Source: Pseudomonas asturiensis (GTDB taxonomy: Bacteria; Pseudomonadota; Gammaproteobacteria; Pseudomonadales; Pseudomonadaceae). From it: a DNA stretch of 64,000 nt. A program made the position numbers and the translations under genes. Under the pieces are notes generated by a model. The model did not search any database. It was not told the DNA's origin and saw only the letters and a program-made list of their open reading frames with translations. Positions within the stretch are counted from its first letter, which is position 1. Each line of letters starts with the position of its first letter. The stretch spans positions 186,001 to 250,000 of the forward strand of contig NZ_FRDA01000003.1 of assembly GCF_900143095.1 (NCBI RefSeq). The letters run 5' to 3'. This document shows, in pieces, positions 17,144-25,759 of this stretch.

Positions 17144-17541
17144 GAGTAAGCCGCCATCCGGGTAATCTGTAAGCCGAGTCGGCCATCGACATCCACCAGC
17201 TCGCCTTCGGCCACGACGCGGTCGCCGTGGCAAAGCGTGGCATGCCCCGGTGCAACGCCGTTGATCTCCAGGATCGTCCCGGCGTCCAGGCGGCGCAGTT
17301 CGCCGAGCGTCAGCCGAAGCTCACCACAGCGCAGGGTCAGGTCCAGCGCCAGGTCTTCGAAGCCGGCGGGCTCGGGCGGCGTCTCGGGTTCGGAGGTGAC
17401 ATCGGTTTTGGTTTCAGGCCACGACGGCTCGTCTCCATAACCCGTCTCATAGGCAGGCTCGTGTTCGCCAGCCTCGTCAGCCAGGCTGTGCTCATCGTCC
17501 AGGCTGTCGACATCTTCCTGGTAGAGATCCTCAGTACTCAT
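17140..17541 (-). CDS. hrcQb: HrcQb, C-terminal half of the cytoplasmic-ring protein (SctQ/FliN-like)
   Basis: Encodes 133 residues. P. syringae splits the SctQ ring protein into HrcQa and HrcQb, which bind each other. An acidic N-terminal stretch ([14 protein letters not shown]) is followed by a SpoA-type domain ([31 protein letters not shown], then [24 protein letters not shown]). It overlaps hrcQa by 11 bases and hrcR by 4 bases, so the split ring is probably made by coupled translation. Confidence 0.94.
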   Translation of the reverse strand: MSTEDLYQEDVDSLDDEHSLADEAGEHEPAYETGYGDEPSWPETKTDVTSEPETPPEPAGFEDLALDLTLRCGELRLTLGELRRLDAGTILEINGVAPGHATLCHGDRVVAEGELVDVDGRLGLQITRMAAYS

Positions 17542-18247
17542 TGTGACCGTGCTCCTCATGGCTGAGCCGCAAAAACAGGTGTTGCGCCTGGTTGTCGGCG
17601 TGCGCGGCCCACTGGCGTGCACCCAGCGCGAGGCGACCCTGACCGGTGCTGTCGAAGTCACAACGGGCGGGCAACACCACGTCGCCGGGACGCAGCGACG
17701 CCAGTTGGTTCAGCGTTAGCGACAGCTCGCCGATGATCAAAGGCGTAGTCACGGACCAGGTTTCATCCACTGGCCGCTGCCGGGCCTTCCAGGGGGCGCA
17801 ACGCAGCAGCCTGAGCAGGGTTTCGGGGGTGGTGTGCAAGTGGGCATGCACCGACTCTTCGGCGAGACGGGCCTGGATCCGGCAGCCGAAAGAAGCCTGC
17901 TCCGGGCTGTCGAACAACGGCTCCAGCGGGGCCAGCAATGCGGCAATCGTTGGGCTCAGGCGCTGGTTGAAAAACTGCCAGTACCAGCCTTGTTGCTCAC
18001 CGGCCAGCGTCAGCGGCGCATCGCCCAACAGGCTCAAAAGGGCTTCTGCATCACTCAGGCACAGGGCGCCTACAGCACTGTTGAGCCACACGCCGATGGC
18101 CGCCACATCTGATTCGGCAATCAGCGGCAGCAGGGTCAGTTCGCCGTGCTGCCCCTGGCTGTCGAACGCCAGGCTTTGACCGGCACCCAGTTCACGTGTG
18201 GCGCGGGCCAGCAGCGGGTCCACTTTGCGCAGATAGAGGGCGTTCAT
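17531..18247 (-). CDS. hrcQa: HrcQa, N-terminal half of the cytoplasmic-ring protein (SctQ-like)
   Basis: Encodes 238 residues. It is a component of the cytoplasmic ring/sorting platform below the basal body. The N-terminus [21 protein letters not shown] and the C-terminal SpoA-like segment ([25 protein letters not shown]) match the family. It overlaps hrpP by 4 bases and hrcQb by 11 bases. Confidence 0.93.
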   Translation of the reverse strand: MNALYLRKVDPLLARATRELGAGQSLAFDSQGQHGELTLLPLIAESDVAAIGVWLNSAVGALCLSDAEALLSLLGDAPLTLAGEQQGWYWQFFNQRLSPTIAALLAPLEPLFDSPEQASFGCRIQARLAEESVHAHLHTTPETLLRLLRCAPWKARQRPVDETWSVTTPLIIGELSLTLNQLASLRPGDVVLPARCDFDSTGQGRLALGARQWAAHADNQAQHLFLRLSHEEHGHNEY

Positions 18248-18816
18248 GCTTCAAGCTCTTCATGAAGGTCCAGATCGACGTCCAGCCCCATGGCCTGTGA
18301 CAGCGCGTCGCGACAGGCTCCGACATGACCCTGCAACCGCTTGAGCACGTCACGGCGAGCAAAGCCCAGCTGAATGCTCCAACGGTTATCGGTCTTTTCC
18401 GCATTGACCCGCACCGTGCCCAGATTGGGCATCAAGAGGGTGAAGTTGAGTGGGCCTTCAGGCTGTTCAGGCAGGCGCTGCGCCACTTCATCGATCAGTT
18501 GGGTGGGGACCGCTTCGGTTTTCACAGGAAAGACCAGCGCACCGCCCGCAAAGCCTTGCTGATCGCGCTCTTCGCTCACTGCGGGCACCAGCAATTGGGA
18601 GAAGAACAGGCCGTCAGGGCTGATCGGGGCGTCCGCAAAGGGCTTGTTTGAGGTCGAGCGACTGGTCTGAGCGTCTCCACGGCCAATGACGGCAAGGGCC
18701 GGTCGCTTTTCACCCGAAACGGCAGGTGTTGCGGGCGCGGCAGACGGTCTCTCCATCGGCGCGGGACGTTGCGGCGCAGGCGGTGGCTTGGGCGCGGACT
18801 GGATCGGTGTGGGCAT
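18244..18816 (-). CDS. hrpP: HrpP, T3SS substrate-specificity switch (SctP family)
   Basis: Encodes 190 residues. HrpP is secreted and controls the switch from pilus to effector export through HrcU. The first 60 residues are proline-rich and disordered, as in needle-length regulators. The conserved T3S4-like domain lies at about 120-165 ([32 protein letters not shown]). It starts 6 bases after hrpO. I found no separate Hrp box just upstream, so I read it as part of the hrpJ operon, with an internal promoter not excluded. Confidence 0.92.
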   Translation of the reverse strand: MPTPIQSAPKPPPAPQRPAPMERPSAAPATPAVSGEKRPALAVIGRGDAQTSRSTSNKPFADAPISPDGLFFSQLLVPAVSEERDQQGFAGGALVFPVKTEAVPTQLIDEVAQRLPEQPEGPLNFTLLMPNLGTVRVNAEKTDNRWSIQLGFARRDVLKRLQGHVGACRDALSQAMGLDVDLDLHEELEA

Positions 18817-18822
18817 CGGCTC

Positions 18823-19269
18823 TTAACCTTCTTCGTTGAGGGTCTCGCTCATGCAGGCCAGTTTCTCGACTGCTCGCTGAGACGCCTTGGCTTGTCGTTG
18901 TCGCTCTTCAAGCAACGCCTGTTGTTCGGTGATCCGCAATTGCTGCTGCTGTATGTCCTGACGGATGAGTGCCAGGCGGTCGAGCATGTTTTTTTCTTTC
19001 TCGTGCCAGCGGTCGACATCGTTGAGGCTGATGGTCTTTTCCAGATGATCCTCGGACAGGCTCTCCCGCCGTTTGCGGTGGTGATCGCGAGCCAGGCTCA
19101 AAGACGCTCTGGTTGCTGATAGGTGGTCGAGCATCGATTTCAGTTCCACCTGTGCCTCGCGTTGTGCGCGCTCGGCACTGGCCTGGCGATGCTGGCGCAG
19201 GGGCGTGAGCAGACAGATCACCTGCTCGAGCGCCGCCCGTTGCGGGTCTTCTTCCAGCGTGTCGTCCAT
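18823..19269 (-). CDS. hrpO: HrpO, central stalk of the export ATPase (SctO/FliJ-like)
   Basis: Encodes 148 residues, almost wholly charged helical coiled coil (for example RAQREAQVELKSMLDHLSATRASL and RLALIRQDIQQQQLRITEQQALLEERQRQAK). FliJ-like proteins sit in the pore of the hexameric ATPase. It lies 2 bases after hrcN, the usual pairing with the ATPase gene. Confidence 0.92.
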   Translation of the reverse strand: MDDTLEEDPQRAALEQVICLLTPLRQHRQASAERAQREAQVELKSMLDHLSATRASLSLARDHHRKRRESLSEDHLEKTISLNDVDRWHEKEKNMLDRLALIRQDIQQQQLRITEQQALLEERQRQAKASQRAVEKLACMSETLNEEG

Positions 19270-19271
19270 GC

Positions 19272-20621
19272 TTATTCCGGTAATTGCGAGGTGAGTTGCA
19301 GCAGGCCGTCGAGGGTGTCCTGCAGTGCCACGGGCTCACGCAGGTCCTGACGCAGGAAGGCATTGATGTCGTCGTTGAGGCGCACGGCGCAGTCGGTGAC
19401 CGGATCTGCGCCGGCCTGGTATTCACCCAGGCGCAGGAGCATCTCCACTTGCTTGTAGGCGGCCAGCAATTGGCGCAGCCGGTTGTTGGCGCGCTGGTGA
19501 TCGCGACCGCTGACGTTGCTCAAAATCCGGCTGATGCTGGCTGACACGTCGATGGCCGGGTAATGCCCGCGTTCGGCCAGTTTGCGCGACAGCACGATGT
19601 GCCCATCGAGCAAGGATCGCACTTCGTCCGCCACCGGGTCGTTCATCGAATCCTGCTCGATCAGCACGGTATAGAGCGCAGTGATCGAGCCGTCTTCACT
19701 CATCCCGGCGCGCTCCACCAGACGCGGCAGCAAGGTGTACACCGAGGGCGGCAGACCGCCACGGCCCAGAGGCTCGCCGGATGCAATACCGATTTCCCGT
19801 TGGGCTCGGGCAAAGCGGGTCAGAGAGTCGAGCAGCAACAACACTTTTTGCCCGCGAGCACGAAAGGCTTCGGCAATCGCCGTTGCGGTGAACGCTGCCC
19901 GTGCGCGCTCCATGCTGGACCGGTCGGACGTGGCGCAGACCAATACCGAACGGCTGCGCAGGGTTTCATCCAGTTCGTGGTCGAGAAATTCGCGCAGCTC
20001 ACGGCCCCGTTCACCGATCAGCCCGAAGACGATCACGTCGCAATCCATGTTGCGCGCCAGTTCGGCCATCAGTGTGGTCTTGCCGCAACCGGCACCGGCA
20101 AACAGCCCGACACGCTGGCCTTCGCCCAGCAGAATGGCGCTGTCGATGGCGCGCACGCCGGTGGGCAAGGCCCGGCTGATGCGCGGGCGCTGGGTGGGCG
20201 GCAGGGCGTCGGCAATCACCGGCAACGTGGTGCGGCGATCGTTGGGGCCTGCGAAGGCCCCCAGGCAATCGCCCAGCAGTGGACGCCCGAACCCGTCGAG
20301 CACGCATCCCAGCAAGCTGTCATCCACGCCAATGCGGTGGGCCATGCCCAGCGGACGGATCGGCGCGCCGACCTGAATGCCGTCCGGTGCGCCGAGGGCG
20401 CTGAGCAAGGTGCAATCGGGCGTGAAGCCGACAATCTCGGCCAGCAGCAGACTGCCATCGGCCTTGCTCACTTCGCACAGATCACCGACCTTGGCCGCAG
20501 GCAACTTGCACTCCAGCAGAATGCCTCGCACTGCACTCACCCGGCCGCTGACGCGAACGGCGCTGTAGTTGCGCAGGCGTGTCGAGTGGACAGCCTTCCA
20601 GTGGTCCAGCGCCGCGTTCAC
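19272..20621 (-). CDS. hrcN: HrcN, T3SS ATPase (SctN)
   Basis: Encodes 449 residues. It is a peripheral hexameric ATPase that unfolds and feeds substrates into the export gate. Walker A is GAGCGKT at 176-182, and further F1-ATPase-like blocks are DVIVFGLIGERGREL and VLLLLDSLTRFARAQREIG. The T3SS-specific segment ALPTGVRAIDSAILLGEGQRVGLFAG lies just before Walker A. It overlaps hrpQ by 4 bases. Confidence 0.97.
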   Translation of the reverse strand: MNAALDHWKAVHSTRLRNYSAVRVSGRVSAVRGILLECKLPAAKVGDLCEVSKADGSLLLAEIVGFTPDCTLLSALGAPDGIQVGAPIRPLGMAHRIGVDDSLLGCVLDGFGRPLLGDCLGAFAGPNDRRTTLPVIADALPPTQRPRISRALPTGVRAIDSAILLGEGQRVGLFAGAGCGKTTLMAELARNMDCDVIVFGLIGERGRELREFLDHELDETLRSRSVLVCATSDRSSMERARAAFTATAIAEAFRARGQKVLLLLDSLTRFARAQREIGIASGEPLGRGGLPPSVYTLLPRLVERAGMSEDGSITALYTVLIEQDSMNDPVADEVRSLLDGHIVLSRKLAERGHYPAIDVSASISRILSNVSGRDHQRANNRLRQLLAAYKQVEMLLRLGEYQAGADPVTDCAVRLNDDINAFLRQDLREPVALQDTLDGLLQLTSQLPE

Positions 20622-21631
20622 CAGTTCACCTCGATGTGCCGGTCGCCGTCGAACTGCAGACGCTGATCCTCAATGCGCGTCAGGCGCAGGCCATTGAGTT
20701 CGTCGCCCACGTACATTCGTTTGCCGTCAGCGGTGACCAGATGGGCATGCGGTCCGGTCATGATCTGCACCACCACGAACGGCAGGGTGTCCCGGACGCT
20801 GGCCACGTTGTCGAGCACGGTCACAGGCGAGCTGTAACGGTCCTTGAACCGCTGCAGCATGCGTTGATACACCAGCAGCGCTTCGTCCTTGATATCGCCA
20901 GTGAGCATCAGCCCTTGCGGGGTGTCTTCAATCTTGATGTCGGTCAGCAGCCGGTCGCTGAGCATGGTGCTCAGTTCCCGGCGTACCGCGTCGACATTGG
21001 CCAGGCGAATCCGCGTGTCGTTAACCGGCTTCGCATTTTTACTCAACGTCTGGGGCTGTGACGGCTTTGAGGCGTTGGCCGACGCAGGTGTCGCCACCGC
21101 TGTAGCGGACGCCACGTGAGGCATTTCCTGATCCAGCGCGATGGGCGCGGTACGGGTCAGACTCCAGGCACTGCCAATGACGCCGATCAGCAGCCCGGCG
21201 ATGATGCCAGTCGTGCGATTCAGCAGTTTCTGCGAACGGGATTCGACTTTTTCCAGTGGTGCTTCAGGGCGGGCAGGTTCGGCTTCAGGCGCCTGCTCGT
21301 GCTGCGCCTGCGGCGGGATGATTGCCGGAACCTGCGGCCAGGCGTCGCTGGCGGGCGAGACGCACAACCACACTGAACCGAGCATGAAGGCGGTGTTGAG
21401 CGTCAGCTCGGCGCTGCCCTGAGCGTTGCCTTCCTCGTCGCACACCGCGCCTTCTTCACCGTTCAGCACCCAGCGCTCACCCAGGCGCTGCAGGCGGCCG
21501 TGCAGGTTTTCGACACCGGCATCGTCAAGCGCCAGATCCTGTTGTTCGGCGGAGCCAATGGACCACTCTTCGCCGATCAAAGGCAGTGCGGCGCCCTGGT
21601 GCTGGCCGTTCAGTACGCGTAATTCAAACAT
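20618..21631 (-). CDS. hrpQ: HrpQ, inner-membrane ring protein (SctD family)
   Basis: Encodes 337 residues. SctD proteins form the outer of the two inner-membrane rings. The N-terminal cytoplasmic domain is FHA-like (LPLIGEEWSIGSAEQQDLALDDAGVENLHGRLQ). One membrane segment lies at about 139-160 (TGIIAGLLIGVIGSAWSLT), followed by periplasmic domains that include a BON-like stretch (LTDIKIEDTPQGLMLTGDIKDEA). It precedes hrcN and follows hrcV after a 33-base gap. Confidence 0.93.
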   Translation of the reverse strand: MFELRVLNGQHQGAALPLIGEEWSIGSAEQQDLALDDAGVENLHGRLQRLGERWVLNGEEGAVCDEEGNAQGSAELTLNTAFMLGSVWLCVSPASDAWPQVPAIIPPQAQHEQAPEAEPARPEAPLEKVESRSQKLLNRTTGIIAGLLIGVIGSAWSLTRTAPIALDQEMPHVASATAVATPASANASKPSQPQTLSKNAKPVNDTRIRLANVDAVRRELSTMLSDRLLTDIKIEDTPQGLMLTGDIKDEALLVYQRMLQRFKDRYSSPVTVLDNVASVRDTLPFVVVQIMTGPHAHLVTADGKRMYVGDELNGLRLTRIEDQRLQFDGDRHIEVNW

Positions 21632-21664
21632 CCGACCTTCTCCCTGTGCTCAAGCCTGGCGGGC

Positions 21665-23764
21665 TCAAGCGGCGTGTTCGTTATCCATGGGTTCGAGATC
21701 GTCTTCCAGGTCGAAACGACCCATGACCTTCACCTTGGCTGCGTTGCTGATCTCCGCGAAGGACATGACGGGGACGTGGTAGAACTCTTCCCTGAGCAGC
21801 GCCCGCAGCGGGCTGCGCAGGTCCTGAGCGACCAGCAGCACCGCCTGTTCCGGCGCGCGCAGGGGAAACGCCATGTGCAGTTGCTGGACCAGCATCTGGC
21901 TGACGTCATTGCTGAGGGCGAAGAAGGTTTCGGTCTGGGTCTGACGCAGCCCGTCGCGCAACAGGCCTTCGCTTTCCGGGGTCAGCAGCCAGACCAGTAA
22001 CCCGTCCGGCCCGCTGTACTGGTGATAGATCTGCGACTTGAGCGCGATGCGCACGTAATCGGTCAGCACGCTGATGTCGCGCTCGTGCTGGGCGTGTTCG
22101 ATCAGGGTTTCGGCGATCACCCGGATTGCGCGCAGTGGCACGCACTCGGACGCCAGGCGTTGCAGCACCGCCGACAGTCGCGTCAGGGTAAGCACGCGTT
22201 GCATCTCCTGCGCCAGCTCCGGCTGCTCGGATTCCAGCCAGCTGAGGATGGCCTTGGTTTCCTGCAGGCCGATGAACTGCGGCCCGCTGAATTGCAAGGC
22301 ACGCTCCATGCGCTCGGTGATCAGGGTCATGGCACTCACGCCAGCAAGCTCGCCACGTTGCAACTCTGGCGCATCGACCGGCATCCAGACCCATTGATCT
22401 TCCTGGCGCTCGACACTGCCGGGGATGCCCGTTGGCGATTGCTCATTTGCCAGCGCCCGCGCATCGACCGCCATATGGGTCGGTGACAGAGTGGCTTTCA
22501 GCAACGGCACGTCATAGACCGTGAAGCGGAACTCGTCGGGTGGCAACTGCTCGGGGTGCTCGATGATGAATGAGGGCAGGGTCAGCCCGTATTGCACCAC
22601 GAGACGGTTGCGCCGCTGACGGATTTCACTGACCAGCGCCTCGACCAGCGCCGGGTCCTGGCTGGGGTGGAACTGCAAAACGAACTGGCGGCTCGGCGAG
22701 AAGGTGCGCACGTCTTCGCGACCGTTGAGTTCGGGGGCGACGTTCGCCGCGCCTTCCTGTTCTGCCTCAGGTTTGGCGCGATGCAACTGCAACAGGCCGC
22801 CCGCGCCACAGATGATGGCGATCGTGATGAATACGCCGGTCGGCATACCCGGCAGCGCGGCAAAGCCGAGCATGGCCACGGCAGCGATGATCCAGGCTTT
22901 GGGCTGACTGGTGATCTGCTCGGCGATCTCGCGGCCGATATTGGCTTCCACGCCAGCTTCGGTGTTGGGTACGCGGGTGATGATCATGCCGCAGGTAACG
23001 GAAATCAGCAGCGCCGGGATTTGCGCGATCAGGCCGTCACCGATGGTCAGAACGGTGTACAGCTGCAGCGCGTCACCGGCGGTCATGCCATGTTGCACCA
23101 CCCCGATGGAGATGCCGCCGATCATGTTGATGGCGACGATGATCAGGCTGGCGATGGCATCGCCATTGACGAACTTCATCGCCCCGTCCATGGCCCCGAA
23201 CAGCTGGCTTTCCTTGTTCAGCTCGGCCCGGCGATTGCGCGCTTCGTACACGCTGATCAGGTTGGCGCGCAGGTCACTGTCGATGGACATCTGCTTGCCT
23301 GGCATCGCGTCCAGCGTGAAGCGTGCGCCGACCTCGGCGACCCGCTCGGAGCCCTTGGTGATTACCAGAAAGTTGACCACGGTCAGAATCAGGAAGATCA
23401 CCAGACCCACCGCCAGGTTGCCGCCGACCACGAACTCGCCGAAGGCTTCAACGATGTGCCCGGCATCCTGATTGAGCAGAATCAGCCGCGTGGTGGAAAT
23501 CGACAGCGCCAGACGAAACATGGTGGTCAGCAGCAGCACGGCCGGAAATGTCGAGAACGCCAGCGGCCTGGGCAGGTGCATCGCCAGCATGATCAGCAGG
23601 CAGGAAATACAGATGTTGACGGCGATCAGCACGTCCACCAGCCCGGTGGGCAGTGGCGTGATCATCATGAACACGATGGCAATCACGAAGAATGCCCCGA
23701 CCAGCTCCGAGCGGCGCATGGCCGCCAGAGCAACGCCGTTCAGCAGGTTGATGACTTGATTCAT
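21665..23764 (-). CDS. hrcV: HrcV, major export-gate protein (SctV/FlhA family)
   Basis: Encodes 699 residues. It forms the nonameric cytoplasmic ring and export gate. The N-terminal half has about eight membrane segments and the family signature around RVAEVGARFTLDAMPGKQMSIDSDLRA. The C-terminal half is the cytoplasmic substrate-binding domain (from about residue 360). It overlaps hrpJ by 1 base at TGATG, so translation is coupled. Confidence 0.97.
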   Translation of the reverse strand: MNQVINLLNGVALAAMRRSELVGAFFVIAIVFMMITPLPTGLVDVLIAVNICISCLLIMLAMHLPRPLAFSTFPAVLLLTTMFRLALSISTTRLILLNQDAGHIVEAFGEFVVGGNLAVGLVIFLILTVVNFLVITKGSERVAEVGARFTLDAMPGKQMSIDSDLRANLISVYEARNRRAELNKESQLFGAMDGAMKFVNGDAIASLIIVAINMIGGISIGVVQHGMTAGDALQLYTVLTIGDGLIAQIPALLISVTCGMIITRVPNTEAGVEANIGREIAEQITSQPKAWIIAAVAMLGFAALPGMPTGVFITIAIICGAGGLLQLHRAKPEAEQEGAANVAPELNGREDVRTFSPSRQFVLQFHPSQDPALVEALVSEIRQRRNRLVVQYGLTLPSFIIEHPEQLPPDEFRFTVYDVPLLKATLSPTHMAVDARALANEQSPTGIPGSVERQEDQWVWMPVDAPELQRGELAGVSAMTLITERMERALQFSGPQFIGLQETKAILSWLESEQPELAQEMQRVLTLTRLSAVLQRLASECVPLRAIRVIAETLIEHAQHERDISVLTDYVRIALKSQIYHQYSGPDGLLVWLLTPESEGLLRDGLRQTQTETFFALSNDVSQMLVQQLHMAFPLRAPEQAVLLVAQDLRSPLRALLREEFYHVPVMSFAEISNAAKVKVMGRFDLEDDLEPMDNEHAA

Positions 23765-24873
23765 CAGGCGAGGCTCCCGTAAAGCTGCTTCTGTTCCTGT
23801 AGAGTGAGTTCTGCCATCAGGATCAGCAGATTACCCAGCGCTGCCTGACGGCTTTTCATGTCTCGCCAGAGCAGGATGGGCAGTTGCAGCAGCATCGGGC
23901 GCAGGCCGTTGAGAAAGGCCAGTTGATGTTTGAGTTGCTTGCCGCCGATGTGCTGGGTCAATTGCAGGGTCTGGTTCACGTTCATGCCATTGGCCGTCAG
24001 GGTCAGCAGGTGCTTGAGAAAAGCAGGAGGATCGACCTTGAGGTCGGGATTCTTGTTGCGCATGCGCCCCAGCAAATGCTCGCAAGCGCGTAGCAGGGTG
24101 GTCACGTAGCGCGCGGTGGTCAGGCCGTGCATCAGGGTGCGCAGTTGTTCGTTGGGGGCCGACGGATTCAGCGCCGACAGGTCATCGGCAATCGCGCTGC
24201 GCATGTCGCGCAGATTGAGGTCGAACTGGCCGGGCTCCTCCTGTTCGCTGAGCAGCGCTTCGATCAGTCCGGTGATGTTCGGCTGGCCCGAAACGGCCAC
24301 GCCATAGAGGCTGCGCAAATTCGCCCTGCGCTTTTCATCGATGTTCTGCCGTCCAAAGGCCTTGGCGGTATTGATACCGGCACGCGCGCGGGGTCCGTAC
24401 TTGCGACGCAACTGTTTGAGCTGCTGGGTCAGCATTACGTGCTCGACCATTTCGCCATCGGCTTCGGCCTGCTTGCGCGCCGCCTGCAACACCACATGGG
24501 CCTTGGCGGCATCGCCTTCGGTGTAGGCCAGCACCTGCGTCAGGTCGTCGGTCGAGCTTTCTTGCTGCAGCTTCTTGCGCAGTGCCTTGGCGGCGTTATC
24601 CAGCCCTGTGTCCTGCGCGCCCATCAACAGTTGATACAGCTCGCCCAGCTTCACGGCACGCGATTGCAGGGCGTTATTGCTCGCAATCAGTTCGCGCTGG
24701 CTGAGGATCCTGCTGTGCAGCACCAGAGCCGCAGCGAAGCGCGATATCTGCTGCGACGACGTCCCCCCGCTGTGAGGCGTGGGGGCGTGAATGGGCGGCG
24801 CGACGGCAGGCGTGACAACGCGGGTCGGCGTGACCGGATGTATCGGCAGTAGAGGCGGGGCGACGATTTTCAT
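23764..24873 (-). CDS. hrpJ: HrpJ, secretion gatekeeper (SctW/YopN-InvE family)
   Basis: Encodes 369 residues. Gatekeepers order the release of translocators before effectors; HrpJ is itself secreted. The first 40 residues are Pro/Thr-rich, as expected of a secretion signal, followed by a helical HrpJ/InvE-like domain (SQQISRFAAALVLHSRILSQRELIASNNALQSRAVKLGELYQLL). It is the first gene of the operon running to hrcU and is preceded by a Hrp box. Confidence 0.94.
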   Translation of the reverse strand: MKIVAPPLLPIHPVTPTRVVTPAVAPPIHAPTPHSGGTSSQQISRFAAALVLHSRILSQRELIASNNALQSRAVKLGELYQLLMGAQDTGLDNAAKALRKKLQQESSTDDLTQVLAYTEGDAAKAHVVLQAARKQAEADGEMVEHVMLTQQLKQLRRKYGPRARAGINTAKAFGRQNIDEKRRANLRSLYGVAVSGQPNITGLIEALLSEQEEPGQFDLNLRDMRSAIADDLSALNPSAPNEQLRTLMHGLTTARYVTTLLRACEHLLGRMRNKNPDLKVDPPAFLKHLLTLTANGMNVNQTLQLTQHIGGKQLKHQLAFLNGLRPMLLQLPILLWRDMKSRQAALGNLLILMAELTLQEQKQLYGSLA

Positions 24874-24902
24874 AGGACGGTTCTGAGCCTGGTCATGTCC
24901 GC

Positions 24903-24931
24903 TGAGTGGGTCGCAGCTCAGGTTCGGTTCC
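24903..24931 (-). promoter_or_regulatory. Hrp box for the hrpJ-to-hrcU operon
   Basis: On the minus strand: GGAACC, 16 bases, CCACTCA, ending 29 bases before the hrpJ start. It is an exact consensus match, divergent from the sigma-54 promoter of hrpL. Confidence 0.93.
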
Positions 24932-25065
24932 CTGCCGGAAGTCGTCGTCGTGTTTGTGCCAAATGCTGTCGACGCAAATGTGTGTCAGCGCAAAAAATTG
25001 TATTTCAGGGAATTACAAGTTTTTTATTTTCATTTTAAAACAAAGGCTTACGTCGTTTTTTGGGG

Positions 25066-25081
25066 TGGCATGCTTATCGCT
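25066..25081 (+). promoter_or_regulatory. Sigma-54 (-24/-12) promoter of hrpL
   Basis: TGGCATGCTTATCGCT has the invariant GG (25067-25068) and GC (25079-25080) exactly 10 bases apart, as sigma-54 RNA polymerase requires. It lies about 38 bases before the hrpL ATG. HrpR/HrpS should activate from sites further upstream in the A+T-rich stretch at 24970-25050. Confidence 0.92.
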
Positions 25082-25118
25082 ATAGAGGTTGCACACCATC
25101 AAAAAAAGGGTAGACCCC

Positions 25119-25673
25119 ATGTTTCAAAATCTTGTGATTCTCGATAAGACGCAACCTCGCCAGCCCGCATCCTCGGCCGGCATTCGCCAGATGACCGATG
25201 ATCAGATTCAGATGCTCAGGGCGTTTATCCAGAAGCGCGTCATGAACCCTGACGACGTCGATGACATCCTGCAATGTGTGTTTCTCGAAGCCCTGCGCAG
25301 CGAGCACAAGTTTCAACATGCCAGCAAGCCACAAACCTGGTTGTGTGGCATCGCGCTGAACCTGATCCGCAATCACTTTCGCAAGATGTATCGTCAGCCG
25401 TACCAGGAAAGCTGGGAAGACGAGGTTCACTCCGAGCTGGATGGGCATGGCGATATCGGTCATCAAGTGGACGGACATCGGCAACTGGCGCGCGTGATCC
25501 AGGCGATCAGCGGCCTGCCCTCGAACATGCAGCGGGTGCTTGAGGTGTCGCTGGAAATGGACGGCAACTATCAGGACACAGCGTCTAGCCTGGGCGTGCC
25601 GATTGGCACCGTGCGCTCGCGGCTGTCACGGGCGCGGGTGCAACTTAAACAGCAGATAGACCCGTTCGCCTGA
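25119..25673 (+). CDS. hrpL: HrpL, ECF sigma factor of the hrp regulon
   Basis: Encodes 184 residues, the standard length. It directs RNA polymerase to Hrp boxes. Region 2 (DDVDDILQCVFLEALRSEHKFQHASKPQTWLCGIALNLIRNHFRKM) and region 4 (LPSNMQRVLEVSLEMDGNYQDTASSLGVPIGTVRSRLSRARVQLKQ) are intact. The ATG at 25119 follows an AGGGTAG site; an in-frame TTG 30 bases upstream would give an extension not found in known HrpL. It is transcribed divergently from hrpJ. Confidence 0.96.
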   Translation: MFQNLVILDKTQPRQPASSAGIRQMTDDQIQMLRAFIQKRVMNPDDVDDILQCVFLEALRSEHKFQHASKPQTWLCGIALNLIRNHFRKMYRQPYQESWEDEVHSELDGHGDIGHQVDGHRQLARVIQAISGLPSNMQRVLEVSLEMDGNYQDTASSLGVPIGTVRSRLSRARVQLKQQIDPFA

Positions 25674-25697
25674 AAGGCGGTGATCTGGAGGGGAACT

Positions 25698-25725
25698 GGA
25701 ACCAACTCGCACCGCCAGCCACACA
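25698..25725 (+). promoter_or_regulatory. Hrp box for hrpK (and probably hopB1)
   Basis: GGAACC, 15 bases, CCACACA, an exact match ending 34 bases before the hrpK ATG and starting 25 bases after the hrpL stop. Confidence 0.92.
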
Positions 25726-25759
25726 GTGAGCATCCCTCACTCCCGGATGGCGACTCAGC